A DNA stretch of 64,000 bases from an uncultured Paracoccaceae bacterium (lineage in GTDB: Bacteria; Pseudomonadota; Alphaproteobacteria; Rhodobacterales; Rhodobacteraceae). The position numbers and the translations under genes were made by a program. Shown piece after piece: positions 37,259 to 46,069 of this stretch (position 1 is the first letter of the stretch; each line of letters opens with the position of its first letter). Below the pieces are notes generated by a model. The model was not told the DNA's origin. It did no database searches and worked only from the letters and a program-made list of their open reading frames with translations. The stretch spans positions 340,175 to 404,174 of the forward strand of contig CANKZJ010000004.1 of NCBI GenBank assembly GCA_947488605.1. Reading direction: 5' to 3'.

Positions 37259-38062
37259 ATGGATACACCAGAAGAGATTGTCGCCGTATCAGATCCCGGC
37301 GAGGTGGGACGCGAAGAACACAATCGCGGAGACCGTTTCGTTGTGCATTTGTCCAACATTGCGGCCTGGCTGTTTCCGATTTTGATGCTGGCGATCACGG
37401 CGCAAGTCATCTTGCGCAATTCCGGTATGAACCAAGCATGGCTCGACGACCTCCAGTGGTGGCTTTACGGTGCTGCTGTATTGATGGGCGTCGGATACGC
37501 TGTGACAACGGATAGCCATGTCCGCGTCGATATTTTATACGACAACTTCCCTGTAGAGAAAAAAACCCGGGTCAATATTTTTGCGATAGGGTGGCTGTTC
37601 CTGCCGTTTATCGTTCTGTCTTGGGACGTGACTTTTGACTACGCGCTTGGGTCATTGCGCGCGGATGAAGGGTCAAGCAGTCCCAATGGTTTGCACAACC
37701 TTTGGATCATCAAAGTCTTTATGAACTTCTCGTTCGTATTTGTTGCAATCGCTTGCTGGGCTGCGGTTGTGCGAAACCTTAGCCGGTTGCACAAACCGAC
37801 ACTTTGGCGCCAGCTTTGGGCCACGTTCCCCGGCACCTTCCTGCTGATCAATTTGACAATTTACTATGGCCTCTACGGGATCATGTCATTGCTCGCCGAA
37901 GAAGGTGCAACGTCACGCGATATCTCACGCGGGCCCGGTTTTGGTTCACTTGAGTTCGGTAATTATGAACTGACCTACACGGTCATCGCGGCACTTATCG
38001 TGACGCCGGTTCTTGTCCTTGTCCTGCGCTTCATGGACCCATCACGCAAGAGCGGAGCGTAA
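37259..38062 (+). CDS. TRAP transporter small membrane subunit, DctQ-like
   Basis: A 267-residue membrane protein with about five to six hydrophobic helices, larger than the usual 160-200 residues; long DctQ proteins accompany TakP-type receptors. LDDLQWWLYGAAVLMGVGYA and TTDSHVRVDILYDNF are the conserved DctQ motif around helices two and three. It would form the membrane core with DctM. The ATG at 37259 (MDTPEEIVAV) is used; an upstream start at 37205 lies inside the hairpin region. It ends 3 bases before dctM. Confidence 0.88.
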   Translation: MDTPEEIVAVSDPGEVGREEHNRGDRFVVHLSNIAAWLFPILMLAITAQVILRNSGMNQAWLDDLQWWLYGAAVLMGVGYAVTTDSHVRVDILYDNFPVEKKTRVNIFAIGWLFLPFIVLSWDVTFDYALGSLRADEGSSSPNGLHNLWIIKVFMNFSFVFVAIACWAAVVRNLSRLHKPTLWRQLWATFPGTFLLINLTIYYGLYGIMSLLAEEGATSRDISRGPGFGSLEFGNYELTYTVIAALIVTPVLVLVLRFMDPSRKSGA

Positions 38063-38065
38063 TCC

Positions 38066-39514
38066 ATGCTGTCATTTATCGGACAATTCCTGACCCTGAA
38101 CGAAGTGGCGGTTATCGCCATGTTCCTGACGTTTATCTGGATGCTATTCCGCGGCATCCCGGTTGCGATGGCTTTGGTCGGCGTAAGCCTTGTTTTTGTA
38201 TTGATCGCGGAAGTATTCCTTGATCCCAACCGCGGTTTCTTTCGCGATATCATCGAATTTGATCGCACGGGAATTGACTACCAACGCCTAGGTGCACTTT
38301 CGAGCCGCATCTTTGGTAGTACGGTCAACAACCCCGTTCTTGTCGCCTTGCCGATGTTTATCTTCATGGGGCTTATGCTGGATCAATCCGGTGTGGCGCA
38401 ACGGATGATGTATTCAATGCAAAAGCTGTTTGGCAGCTTGCGCGGCGGTCTGTCACTGACTGTTTTGTTGATCGGGATTATCCTTGCCGCCTCAACAGGT
38501 GTCATTGGCGCGTCAGTCACGCTGCTGGGCGTCATGGCATTGCCTGCGATGATGGAACAGAAGTACTCGAAAACCATCGCAACAGGCACGATCGCTTCTG
38601 CCGGAACCTTGGGCATCTTGATCCCGCCATCCATTATGTTGGTAATCATGTCTGACCAGCTGGCCATCAGCTTGGGCGATTTGTTTATGGGTGCGTTGTT
38701 TCCCGGCCTGATCCTCGGCGGGCTCTATATCACATTCATCGTGATCTATGGCCTGATCAAGCCTGACGCGATGCCTGTTCCAGAAAAGACAGAAGAAATC
38801 GGTTGGCCTGTCATCAAAGAAGTGCTGCTTGCCGTGATCCCGCCAATGATCTTGATCTTGCTGGTTTTGGGGTCGATCTTTGCCGGTATCGCGACACCGA
38901 CAGAAGCATCGGGTTTGGGCGCACTTGGTGCCACATTCCTTGCGCTTTTTAATGGTCGTTTGAACATGAAGGTCCTGCGTGAAGTAAGCCGGTCCACATT
39001 GAACACATCGGGTTACATTGTTGGTATCTTCCTTGCCGCAAACTTCTTTGCCTTCATCCTGCGCCGCTACGGCGGGGACGAGATCATTGAGGGCCTTGTA
39101 CTTTCCGTCTTTGACGATCCTTACATGATCATCCTGTTTATCTTGTTTATCGTATTCCTGTTGGGTTTCCTGCTGGATTGGATCGAGATCACAATCATCA
39201 TCATGCCACTGATGTTGCCAATTATTCAGGGGCTTGGGATCGAAGCGGATATTCCCGGATATGGTCAGGTCGCAGCACCTGTCATCACTTGGTTCGCGAT
39301 CCTTGTGGCGGTGACCTTGCAAACCTCGTTCCTGACCCCGCCGGTTGGATTTGCGCTGTTCTATCTCAAGGGCGTGTGCCCTCCCGGTGTGACCATCGGT
39401 GACATCTACAAAGGGGTGATCCCGTTCGTGATGTTGCAGCTCTTGGGCCTCTTCATCGTGTTCGAGTTCCCTTGGTTAGTTACTTGGCTGCCTTCGGTGG
39501 CTTACGGAAACTAG
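38066..39514 (+). CDS. TRAP transporter large permease, DctM-like
   Basis: A 482-residue sodium-coupled permease with about twelve helices and two inverted repeats. FGSTVNNPVLVALPMFIFMG, LAASTGVIGASVTLLGVMAL, GTLGILIPPSIMLVIMSDQL and VTLQTSFLTPPVGFALFYL are DctM signatures, including the helical hairpins thought to bind Na+. Substrate chosen by the DctP partner. Translation is coupled to dctQ (3-base gap, GGAG upstream). It is followed after 8 bases by the aldehyde dehydrogenase gene, so that enzyme is part of the operon. Confidence 0.92.
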   Translation: MLSFIGQFLTLNEVAVIAMFLTFIWMLFRGIPVAMALVGVSLVFVLIAEVFLDPNRGFFRDIIEFDRTGIDYQRLGALSSRIFGSTVNNPVLVALPMFIFMGLMLDQSGVAQRMMYSMQKLFGSLRGGLSLTVLLIGIILAASTGVIGASVTLLGVMALPAMMEQKYSKTIATGTIASAGTLGILIPPSIMLVIMSDQLAISLGDLFMGALFPGLILGGLYITFIVIYGLIKPDAMPVPEKTEEIGWPVIKEVLLAVIPPMILILLVLGSIFAGIATPTEASGLGALGATFLALFNGRLNMKVLREVSRSTLNTSGYIVGIFLAANFFAFILRRYGGDEIIEGLVLSVFDDPYMIILFILFIVFLLGFLLDWIEITIIIMPLMLPIIQGLGIEADIPGYGQVAAPVITWFAILVAVTLQTSFLTPPVGFALFYLKGVCPPGVTIGDIYKGVIPFVMLQLLGLFIVFEFPWLVTWLPSVAYGN

Positions 39515-39522
39515 GGTAACAG

Positions 39523-40977
39523 ATGTCTGTGAGACCCCTCAATATTGACCCAAGCAAATGCTTCATAGCAGGTGCTTGGGTTGATAGTTTGGGCGGGCAG
39601 ACAATGCCTTTGACCAACCCGTCAGATGGCAGTACCATTTGTGAAATCGCCCGTGGCCAAAGTGCTGACGTCGATGCAGCCGTTGCCGCAGCCGATGCAG
39701 CGCTTGGCGGTGAATGGGGCCGTGCAACCGCGGCCGAACGCGGGCGCGTTTTGGCCAAGATCGGCCTTGCTGTGCTCACGCATGTTGACGAACTTGCCGC
39801 ACTTGAGGCTATGGAGGTTGGCAAACCGCTGAAACAGGCGCGCGCGGACGTGCTTGCACTCGCGCGCTACATGGAATTCTACGGTGGTGCCGCTGACAAG
39901 GTTCACGGCGAAACAATTCCCTATTTAGATGGCTATACGGTCTACACGCTGCGCGAACCGCATGGGGTAACCGGGCACATCATCCCGTGGAATTATCCAA
40001 TGCAGATTATCGGGCGTTCTGTCGGCGCTGCTTTGGCGATGGGCAATGCATGTGTGTTGAAGCCAGCAGAAGAGGCCTGCCTCACCGCATTAGCCTTTGC
40101 GGAGATTGCACGACAAGCAGGTCTGCCAGATGGCGCACTGAATGTGGTACCGGGTCTGGGGGCCGAGGCAGGTGTTGCCTTGTCGGGGCATTCGGGCGTC
40201 CATCATATTTCATTTACCGGCTCCGTTGGTGTCGGAAAGCTGATCCAGCAGGCGGCTGGCGCGAATGTTGTGCCGGTCACGTTGGAGCTTGGTGGTAAAT
40301 CCCCGCAAGTTGTCTTCGATGACGCGGATATTGATGCGGCCCTCCCGTTTCTAGTAAACGCAGGCATCCAGAATGCGGGGCAGACCTGTTCGGCATCATC
40401 ACGTATTTTGGTGCAGCGCGGCGTCTATGATGAAGTTGTCGCAGGTATGGCCGCGCGCTATCAAGCTTTGCGCGCTGGTCCTGCCGTTGACGATCTTGAT
40501 GTGGGGCCATTGGTGTCCATGCGTCAAAAAGAGATCGTCGCAGGTTTTATTGCAAAAGGGTCCGATCTGCGGGTCGCGGCACAGGGTCAAGTTATCGCCA
40601 GCGCACCAAAAGGCGGGGCTTACGTGACACCGATGCTTTTTGCTGATGTGTCGCCGGATCACACCCTCGCGCAGGACGAAATCTTTGGTCCGGTCCAAGT
40701 CATTATCCCGTTTGAAGATGAGGCTGAAGCCATCACCATCGCCAATGGCACGGCTTATGGATTGGTCGCCTCGTGTTGGACCGAAAACGGGGCGCGGCAG
40801 ATGCGGATGGCACGGGCCTTGCGTGCAGGGCAGGTGTTCATCAATAACTACGGAGCGGGCGGTGGCGTTGAGCTACCCTTAGGCGGAACCGGATTGTCAG
40901 GCCACGGGCGCGAAAAAGGGTTCGAGGCGCTTTACGGGTTTTCCGTACTAAAGACAGTCGCCGCTCTGCACGGTTAA
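39523..40977 (+). CDS. NAD(P)-dependent aldehyde dehydrogenase
   Basis: A 484-residue aldehyde dehydrogenase. GHIIPWNYPMQI (cofactor site), FTGSVGVGKLIQQA (Rossmann loop), TLELGGKSPQVV with the general-base Glu, and NAGQTCSASSRILV with the nucleophilic Cys are intact. EIFGPVQVIIPFEDE and a GFSVLKTV end complete the fold. It probably oxidises an aldehyde derived from the imported substrate, for example a semialdehyde; the identity is not readable. It is the last gene of the TRAP operon, with its stop interlocked with that of the AbrB-like gene on the other strand. Confidence 0.9.
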   Translation: MSVRPLNIDPSKCFIAGAWVDSLGGQTMPLTNPSDGSTICEIARGQSADVDAAVAAADAALGGEWGRATAAERGRVLAKIGLAVLTHVDELAALEAMEVGKPLKQARADVLALARYMEFYGGAADKVHGETIPYLDGYTVYTLREPHGVTGHIIPWNYPMQIIGRSVGAALAMGNACVLKPAEEACLTALAFAEIARQAGLPDGALNVVPGLGAEAGVALSGHSGVHHISFTGSVGVGKLIQQAAGANVVPVTLELGGKSPQVVFDDADIDAALPFLVNAGIQNAGQTCSASSRILVQRGVYDEVVAGMAARYQALRAGPAVDDLDVGPLVSMRQKEIVAGFIAKGSDLRVAAQGQVIASAPKGGAYVTPMLFADVSPDHTLAQDEIFGPVQVIIPFEDEAEAITIANGTAYGLVASCWTENGARQMRMARALRAGQVFINNYGAGGGVELPLGGTGLSGHGREKGFEALYGFSVLKTVAALHG

Positions 40978-41999
40978 TCCCGTGGCATCAAGATTGGCAC
41001 AAGCACAGATAGCAACAGCAGCCGCACCACGTGATGCGCTGCAACGACAGCGGCCGCCAGATTAAGCTGGACCGAAATCGCGGCCATCGTCTCGACCCCA
41101 CCGGGGGCGTAGGCCACGAATAACAAAAGCGGATCGAACCCGGCGATCATACCAAGTCCAATCGCGCCGATCAGCATAATGAGTGACGCAAGCGCTGTTA
41201 CACTGGCACCTGCGAGCGCGTAGTTTCTTAGTTCAGATAAAGTGATCCCGCGAAACCGGCTTCCGATCAGGCTACCCATGATGACGAATGCACCTGTGGT
41301 CAGGACCGGCGTGGGCGCGCCGGGTGTAATGCCGCTGCCATGTCCAATCGCCGATACGATCATCGCAGACAGCAAGAGCGCGGCTGGCACCTTCAATTTC
41401 AGAAAGATCAGGCCAACCAAGAAGGACAAGACCAACAGAATTGCCAAGTGGATCACAGACATCTCTGTCTCTGCCAAAATGGTCACACCCACGTCAAACC
41501 CAGCGACAACCAAAGCAAGCGGCAGAAGGATAGACAGCAACAAAACACGGATGCTCTGTACGATGGCAATGCGATCTATTGGCAAATTGCGGTCCGCGGA
41601 AAGGCTAAGCACGTAGCTAAGGTGGCCCGGTGTTGCCGCAAGAAATGCGGCCGTCCTGTCAAAGCCGAAACCGTGGACCAGCAACCACGTACAAAGCTTC
41701 ATGCTGATCACCAGCAAGACGGCGAGCAAGAGCAGTGAAATGGGCCATTCACCCGCCGTTGCGATCACGTCTGGCGTCACGCTGGCACCAATGTTCAAAC
41801 CAATCAGTAAAAACCCAATGTTTCGCAAAGTCGCGGGAATGCCGACCGGGACACCAAAGAGTGCCGCTGTACTCACCGCAGTGGCGGGTCCGGTCAGGAA
41901 TGGCATTGGAAAGCTGATCAACCAGAATACGGCAGCACCGGACACGCCAATGACGAGCGTAAGGGCAGCATCACGCCAGCGGGTTTCACTTTGTTGCAC
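40974..41999 (-). CDS. AbrB-family membrane protein (putative transporter)
   Basis: A polytopic protein with about ten helices and an internal duplication: GIPATLRNIGFLLIGLNIGA in half one and GIGLGMIAGFDPLLLFVAYA, then PGGVETMAAISVQLN in half two (half one carries ATPGHLSYVLSLS). These two PG(H/G) motifs define the AbrB membrane family, often mislabelled ammonia monooxygenase. Transport of a small organic acid or acid extrusion is suspected. The frame opens at 42071, but that would overlap the lyase gene by 86 bases; the GTG at 41999 overlaps only 14 and is preferred (341 residues). Last gene of the TTT-lyase operon. Confidence 0.7.
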   Translation of the reverse strand: MQQSETRWRDAALTLVIGVSGAAVFWLISFPMPFLTGPATAVSTAALFGVPVGIPATLRNIGFLLIGLNIGASVTPDVIATAGEWPISLLLLAVLLVISMKLCTWLLVHGFGFDRTAAFLAATPGHLSYVLSLSADRNLPIDRIAIVQSIRVLLLSILLPLALVVAGFDVGVTILAETEMSVIHLAILLVLSFLVGLIFLKLKVPAALLLSAMIVSAIGHGSGITPGAPTPVLTTGAFVIMGSLIGSRFRGITLSELRNYALAGASVTALASLIMLIGAIGLGMIAGFDPLLLFVAYAPGGVETMAAISVQLNLAAAVVAAHHVVRLLLLSVLVPILMPRD

Positions 42000-42768
42000 G
42001 ATAGGTCCAGCGATAATGTGGTGGGGTGGGTCCTTTGTTGCGCCCTCCTTGTTCGGTCTGTTCCCATGCATGTGCCAGAATACCGACAGAACGGGACAGG
42101 CAGAACAACCCGCGTGCTAATGGCGGCGGACATCCGAGTTCGGCAAAAATAACGGCCGTCGCGCCATCGATGTTCATCGGGATAGGTGCGCCGCGTTCCG
42201 CTGCAAGATGCGCCTCAACAGCGCGGCCAATTTGCGCGAAGGCACCCGATACATGGCCACCTATCGCGGCCTCATCGACAAGTGCCAGCAAGCGCGGTGC
42301 GCGCGGATCAACCGGTTTGTGGAAACGGTGGCCAAAGCCGGGAATATAGCGACCATTCTGCGCGCGCCAGTCATCTAGAATGTCAGGCAGCGCCTGTGGT
42401 GCAGCCTTGGCCAGCGTCTGATAAAGTCCGACGGCCTGTTCGCCCGCACCACCATGCACATCGCCCAGCATATTAAGGCCGGTCGCCATCGCATTGTTCA
42501 ACCCCACACCGCAAGTCGCAGCCATCCGCGCGGCGGCAATGGACGGCGCTTGCGGGCCGTGGTCAACGGCTGCCACCAGCGCGGCCTCCAAGAGTTTCGC
42601 ATTGGCCGCTGTGATGTCTTCACCCATCACCATCCACCAGATCATTTGGGGAAAACTTGTCGTGCCAATCAAATCTTGGATTAGCCGCCCGCGAAATGCA
42701 ATTTTGCCCGGTTCCATGTCAATGATCGCGGTTTGCCACCAATCAGAGACGTCATTGTCATCCGTCAT
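41986..42768 (-). CDS. citryl-CoA lyase-like, citrate synthase family
   Basis: A 260-residue protein with the citrate synthase fold but without the large N-terminal part. The three catalytic positions are recognisable: His in GDVHGGAGEQ, His in PGFGHRFHKPVDPRA, and Asp in NIDGATAVIFAELG, plus LSRSVGILAHAWEQ at the C-terminus. Proteins of this size are called citryl-CoA lyases, which split citryl-CoA to acetyl-CoA and oxaloacetate. Here, next to a class III CoA-transferase, it could split citryl-CoA or a similar 3-hydroxyacyl-CoA. The ATG shares four bases with the CoA-transferase stop. The alternative, a synthase running forward, cannot be excluded. Confidence 0.8.
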   Translation of the reverse strand: MTDDNDVSDWWQTAIIDMEPGKIAFRGRLIQDLIGTTSFPQMIWWMVMGEDITAANAKLLEAALVAAVDHGPQAPSIAAARMAATCGVGLNNAMATGLNMLGDVHGGAGEQAVGLYQTLAKAAPQALPDILDDWRAQNGRYIPGFGHRFHKPVDPRAPRLLALVDEAAIGGHVSGAFAQIGRAVEAHLAAERGAPIPMNIDGATAVIFAELGCPPPLARGLFCLSRSVGILAHAWEQTEQGGRNKGPTPPHYRWTYRATK

Positions 42769-43967
42769 TGTGCGGCTCCATCTTGTTTCAACTGTGCGAT
42801 CTCTTGCGTGGTGTAGCCCAGTTCCGCCAAGAGTGCATCCGTGGCATCGCCCAGCATCGGTGGTGGTGCGTCAACTTCAGGGCGTTCGCCATCAATCATG
42901 AAGCCCGTCCGAGCAAGATCGATAGGGCGACCGACGCCGGGCACCGTGTCGAAATGGGACAGGAATTCGCGCCCTGCGACTTGCGGATGACCAAGGATTT
43001 CCGGCACCTGCAACACAGCGCCTGAAGGGACACCAATTACGTTCAGATGTTCTGCCCAATCGTCGGCAGGCCGCGTTGTTAAGACAGTCTCAAGTTCGGC
43101 TTTCAGGCGTAGACGGTTTCGTTTGCGATCTTCGCGTGTTGCGTAGTCCGGGTTTTCCAAAAGATCGTCGCGCGCAAGATGCTTGGCGAGCAGGACCCAC
43201 TGTTCATCTTTGTTGGCCGCAATGTTCAACAGCCCGTCTGCGCACTGGAACGCACCTGAAGGGGCAGAAGTGGGGTTCTCATTACCAAGTGCTGCAGGCG
43301 TGGCACCCGCGATGAGATGGTTCGACACCACCCAGCCCATTGTGGCCAGCACGGCTTCCAGCATAGAGACATCGATGAATTGTCCTCGCGTTGGTGCATT
43401 CAGTGCCGCACAGATCGCCATTGCGGCCGTAAGCCCCCCGACTGTGTCAGCCAGCGGATAACCAACGCGCAAAGGGCCGCTGACCTCATTGCCAGTGATC
43501 GACATAACGCCCGATGCGCCTTGGATAATCTGGTCATAGGCGGGGCGATCAACCCATGGCCCTGTTTGTCCATAACCGGAGATCGCGCAGTAAATCAGCT
43601 TTGGTTGCGTTTTGCGCAGTGTGTCGTAATCCAGCCCAAGCCGCGCCATCACGCCTGGGCGGAAGTTCTCAACCAACACATCTGCGGTTTCCAGAAGCCT
43701 CATAAAGGCTGCAACGCCATCGGGGTACTTGAGGTTCAGCGCGATCGAGCGTTTACCCGCATTCTGCGCCAGAAAGCTGACCCCCATACCTTTGGCCGAA
43801 AGTGCCGGATCGGCACCAAGGTTCCGTGCAAGATCACCGCGACCGACGGCCTCGACCTTGATGACCTCTGCGCCCAGATGGGCGAGTTGATGGCAGGCAA
43901 AAGGCCCTGCCAACACATTCGTCAGATCAAGCACACGTACCCCGGCTAAGGATGGCGTTTCAGCCAT
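42765..43967 (-). CDS. class III (CaiB/BaiF) CoA-transferase
   Basis: A 400-residue family III CoA-transferase, which moves CoA between carboxylic acids through an aspartyl-CoA intermediate. VLDLTNVLAGPFACHQLAHL, LGAEVIKVEAVGRGDLAR and NKRSIALNLKYPDG-like text form the N-terminal Rossmann part, and YPLADTVGGLTAAMAI contains the catalytic Asp. It most likely charges the acid imported by TctABC for cleavage by the adjacent lyase, with which it overlaps by four bases. The CoA donor is unknown (succinyl-CoA or acetyl-CoA are usual). Confidence 0.9.
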   Translation of the reverse strand: MAETPSLAGVRVLDLTNVLAGPFACHQLAHLGAEVIKVEAVGRGDLARNLGADPALSAKGMGVSFLAQNAGKRSIALNLKYPDGVAAFMRLLETADVLVENFRPGVMARLGLDYDTLRKTQPKLIYCAISGYGQTGPWVDRPAYDQIIQGASGVMSITGNEVSGPLRVGYPLADTVGGLTAAMAICAALNAPTRGQFIDVSMLEAVLATMGWVVSNHLIAGATPAALGNENPTSAPSGAFQCADGLLNIAANKDEQWVLLAKHLARDDLLENPDYATREDRKRNRLRLKAELETVLTTRPADDWAEHLNVIGVPSGAVLQVPEILGHPQVAGREFLSHFDTVPGVGRPIDLARTGFMIDGERPEVDAPPPMLGDATDALLAELGYTTQEIAQLKQDGAAQ

Positions 43968-43972
43968 GCAAG

Positions 43973-45496
43973 TCAGTCTCCGTCAGCCACGCCCTCGGCC
44001 CGCTTGCGGGCGCGGCGTGCCCGGTAGCTTGGCAACAAGACCAGAAATGCAGCGAGGATCAGCAGGCCGAGTGTCATCGGTCTTTGCAAGATGAAATCAA
44101 GGCCACGGTACAGCTGCATGGACCGGGCAAAGTTGTCTTCCAGCATGGTGCCAAGAATGAACCCGATCAAAAGCGGTGCCAGTGGGTAGTCCGCAAAGCG
44201 GAAGATGGTCGCCATGATACCAAGCCCTACAAGCATCAATAACTCGGTCGCGTTGTTTTGCCCGATATATGCACCCATCAATGTGAAGAACAAAATGAAA
44301 GGGATCAGGTAGTTGCGCGGTATCGATAGGATCTTGGCGATATAAGGGATCAGCGGCAGGTTCAGGACCAACAGCACAAGGTTACCGATGAACATCGAGA
44401 TAATAACTGCCCAGAAGATTTCCGGCGTGTCGGTCATCAAGCGTGGACCGGGGGTGACATTCAATGCAATCAACGCACCCAGCAAAATCGCCGTCGTGCC
44501 AGACCCGGGAATACCGAGCGTTAGCAGCGGTACGAATGACCCGGTGCACGCCGCGTTGTTCGCGGTCTCAGGGGCGGCAAGACCTTTGACAGAACCTTTG
44601 CCAAACTCAGCTTGTTCTTCGCCTTTGGCCAGGTTCCGCTCTACCGCGTAGCCAAGGAAGGACGCAATCGTCGCACCCGCACCCGGCAAGACACCGATAA
44701 AGAAACCCTGGACTGATTGACGACCAATAACGGGTAACATCGCGCGGCCTTCTGCGCGTGAGAACCGCAGGTTCGTGATTTTGTTGCTGCCACCTTCGGC
44801 ATTGCTGGCCCCGCGCGCGGGGTTCAACACAAGAAACAGCGCCTCGGGCAAGGCAAACATCGCCATTGCAAGGGTGATAAAGCTGATGCCTGACTGCAGG
44901 TCCATCATGCCCATTGTGAAACGGGGCATGTTGAACAAAGCACCTTCACCGACAGTCGCTAGGATCAAGCCAAGGATCGTCATCATCAAGGCCTTGGCCA
45001 CCTGGCCGGTCCCTGCAAATGCTGCAATTGCGGATAGGCCAACGACCATCAGGGCGAAGTATTCTGCTGAATGAAACAACAGCGCGACTGACGACAATGC
45101 AGGTGCAAAGATCATCAGCAGGATCGCACCGATGGTACCGCCAGCGAAACTCGCCACGGCGGCAATCGTCAGCGCCTTACCTGCTTGCCCTTTACGGGCC
45201 ATTGGATAGCCATCAAAACTGGTGGCAACCGTACCGGCAACCCCCGGCGCGTTCAGTAAAATAGATGAGGTCGACCCACCAAAGATCGCACCGTAGTAGA
45301 CACCCGCAAGCAGGATCAAAGCCGCCGCAGGATCACCCAAGGTGATCGCCACAGGGATCATAATTGCGATGATCGACATTGGCCCCAAACCGGGCAACAT
45401 GCCGATGAACGTGCCGATCAAACAACCGGCGACAACCATGAGGATGTTCTTGACTGAGAATGCGGCCTCAAGCCCGATGAATATACCTTCAAGCAT
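43973..45496 (-). CDS. tctA: tripartite tricarboxylate transporter large subunit
   Basis: A 507-residue permease with about twelve helices. GTFIGMLPGLGPMSIIAIM at the N-terminus and GFFIGVLPGAGATIASFLGY in the middle are the duplicated TctA motifs, and AAPETANNAACTGSFVPLL plus GIPGSGTTAILLGAL follow as usual. It imports a carboxylate with a proton or Na+. Family members carry citrate, tartrate, terephthalate and others, so the substrate cannot be read from sequence. It lies 3 bases after tctB and 5 before the CoA-transferase gene. Confidence 0.95.
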   Translation of the reverse strand: MLEGIFIGLEAAFSVKNILMVVAGCLIGTFIGMLPGLGPMSIIAIMIPVAITLGDPAAALILLAGVYYGAIFGGSTSSILLNAPGVAGTVATSFDGYPMARKGQAGKALTIAAVASFAGGTIGAILLMIFAPALSSVALLFHSAEYFALMVVGLSAIAAFAGTGQVAKALMMTILGLILATVGEGALFNMPRFTMGMMDLQSGISFITLAMAMFALPEALFLVLNPARGASNAEGGSNKITNLRFSRAEGRAMLPVIGRQSVQGFFIGVLPGAGATIASFLGYAVERNLAKGEEQAEFGKGSVKGLAAPETANNAACTGSFVPLLTLGIPGSGTTAILLGALIALNVTPGPRLMTDTPEIFWAVIISMFIGNLVLLVLNLPLIPYIAKILSIPRNYLIPFILFFTLMGAYIGQNNATELLMLVGLGIMATIFRFADYPLAPLLIGFILGTMLEDNFARSMQLYRGLDFILQRPMTLGLLILAAFLVLLPSYRARRARKRAEGVADGD

Positions 45497-45499
45497 GAA

Positions 45500-45997
45500 T
45501 CACATCCCCATAAAGAACGGAAAAGGACGCAAGAAGATGCCAAGCACCTCTTGCACCAGATACCAGACAAAGCCGGTGGCCAGCATCGCGACCGGGATCA
45601 TGATGTGGAACTTGCGCTCGCCCAAAATCGCACTCCCTGCCACCAAGAATACGGTGGTAGAAATCAAGAAACCCGCAGGCCGCAGCATCAGCGCGTAAAG
45701 CACCATCAGGCCCAGCAACATCGCCGCTTGACCGGTCTTGTATTCATCCAAACGGCGGTAGTTAATCTCGGTTGCGTCTGGTTCTCCATCCGGATCATCG
45801 ACTTTTTCGACACCGAAGAGAACGATTAATCCAACGATCAGCCCCAGAACCGACAGCACCTTGGGAAAGGTCGACGGCCAAACGGGGTTACGTTGCATAA
45901 ATGGGGGTAGAAGCTGATCCATCGTGAAAAATGCAGCATATCCGTAAACGCAGCAAAAAGTGACAAAGATCAGCGCGATCCAACGATCAAGCGCCAT
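45500..45997 (-). CDS. tctB: tripartite tricarboxylate transporter small subunit
   Basis: A 165-residue membrane protein with four helices (about residues 5-25, 40-60, 85-125 and 135-160), the usual TctB size and topology. GLMVLYALMLRPAGFLISTT is the conserved third-helix region. A long charged loop (residues 62-85) faces one side. GGGGAGGGAA precedes its ATG at 45997. It sits between tctC and tctA, as in other TTT operons. Confidence 0.9.
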   Translation of the reverse strand: MALDRWIALIFVTFCCVYGYAAFFTMDQLLPPFMQRNPVWPSTFPKVLSVLGLIVGLIVLFGVEKVDDPDGEPDATEINYRRLDEYKTGQAAMLLGLMVLYALMLRPAGFLISTTVFLVAGSAILGERKFHIMIPVAMLATGFVWYLVQEVLGIFLRPFPFFMGM

Positions 45998-46028
45998 GAA
46001 CTTCCCTCCCCGAAAATTCTTATGTTGT

Positions 46029-46056
46029 GACCGCCCCGCGACTGCGCGGGACGGTC
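46029..46056 (-). terminator. intra-operon hairpin after tctC
   Basis: On the minus strand a 12-bp stem with one mismatch closes a 4-base loop between tctC (stop at 46070) and tctB (start 45997). It has no T tract. Its place mirrors the hairpin after dctP, so it probably stabilises tctC mRNA and partly attenuates the membrane genes. Confidence 0.65.
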
Positions 46057-46069
46057 CTTAGACGTAGGC

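Noticed and set aside
38513..39322. 269-residue minus-strand frame opposite dctM
   Set aside because: Composition (many His, Asp, Gln, Arg) is the shadow of hydrophobic codons in the permease gene; no family resemblance.
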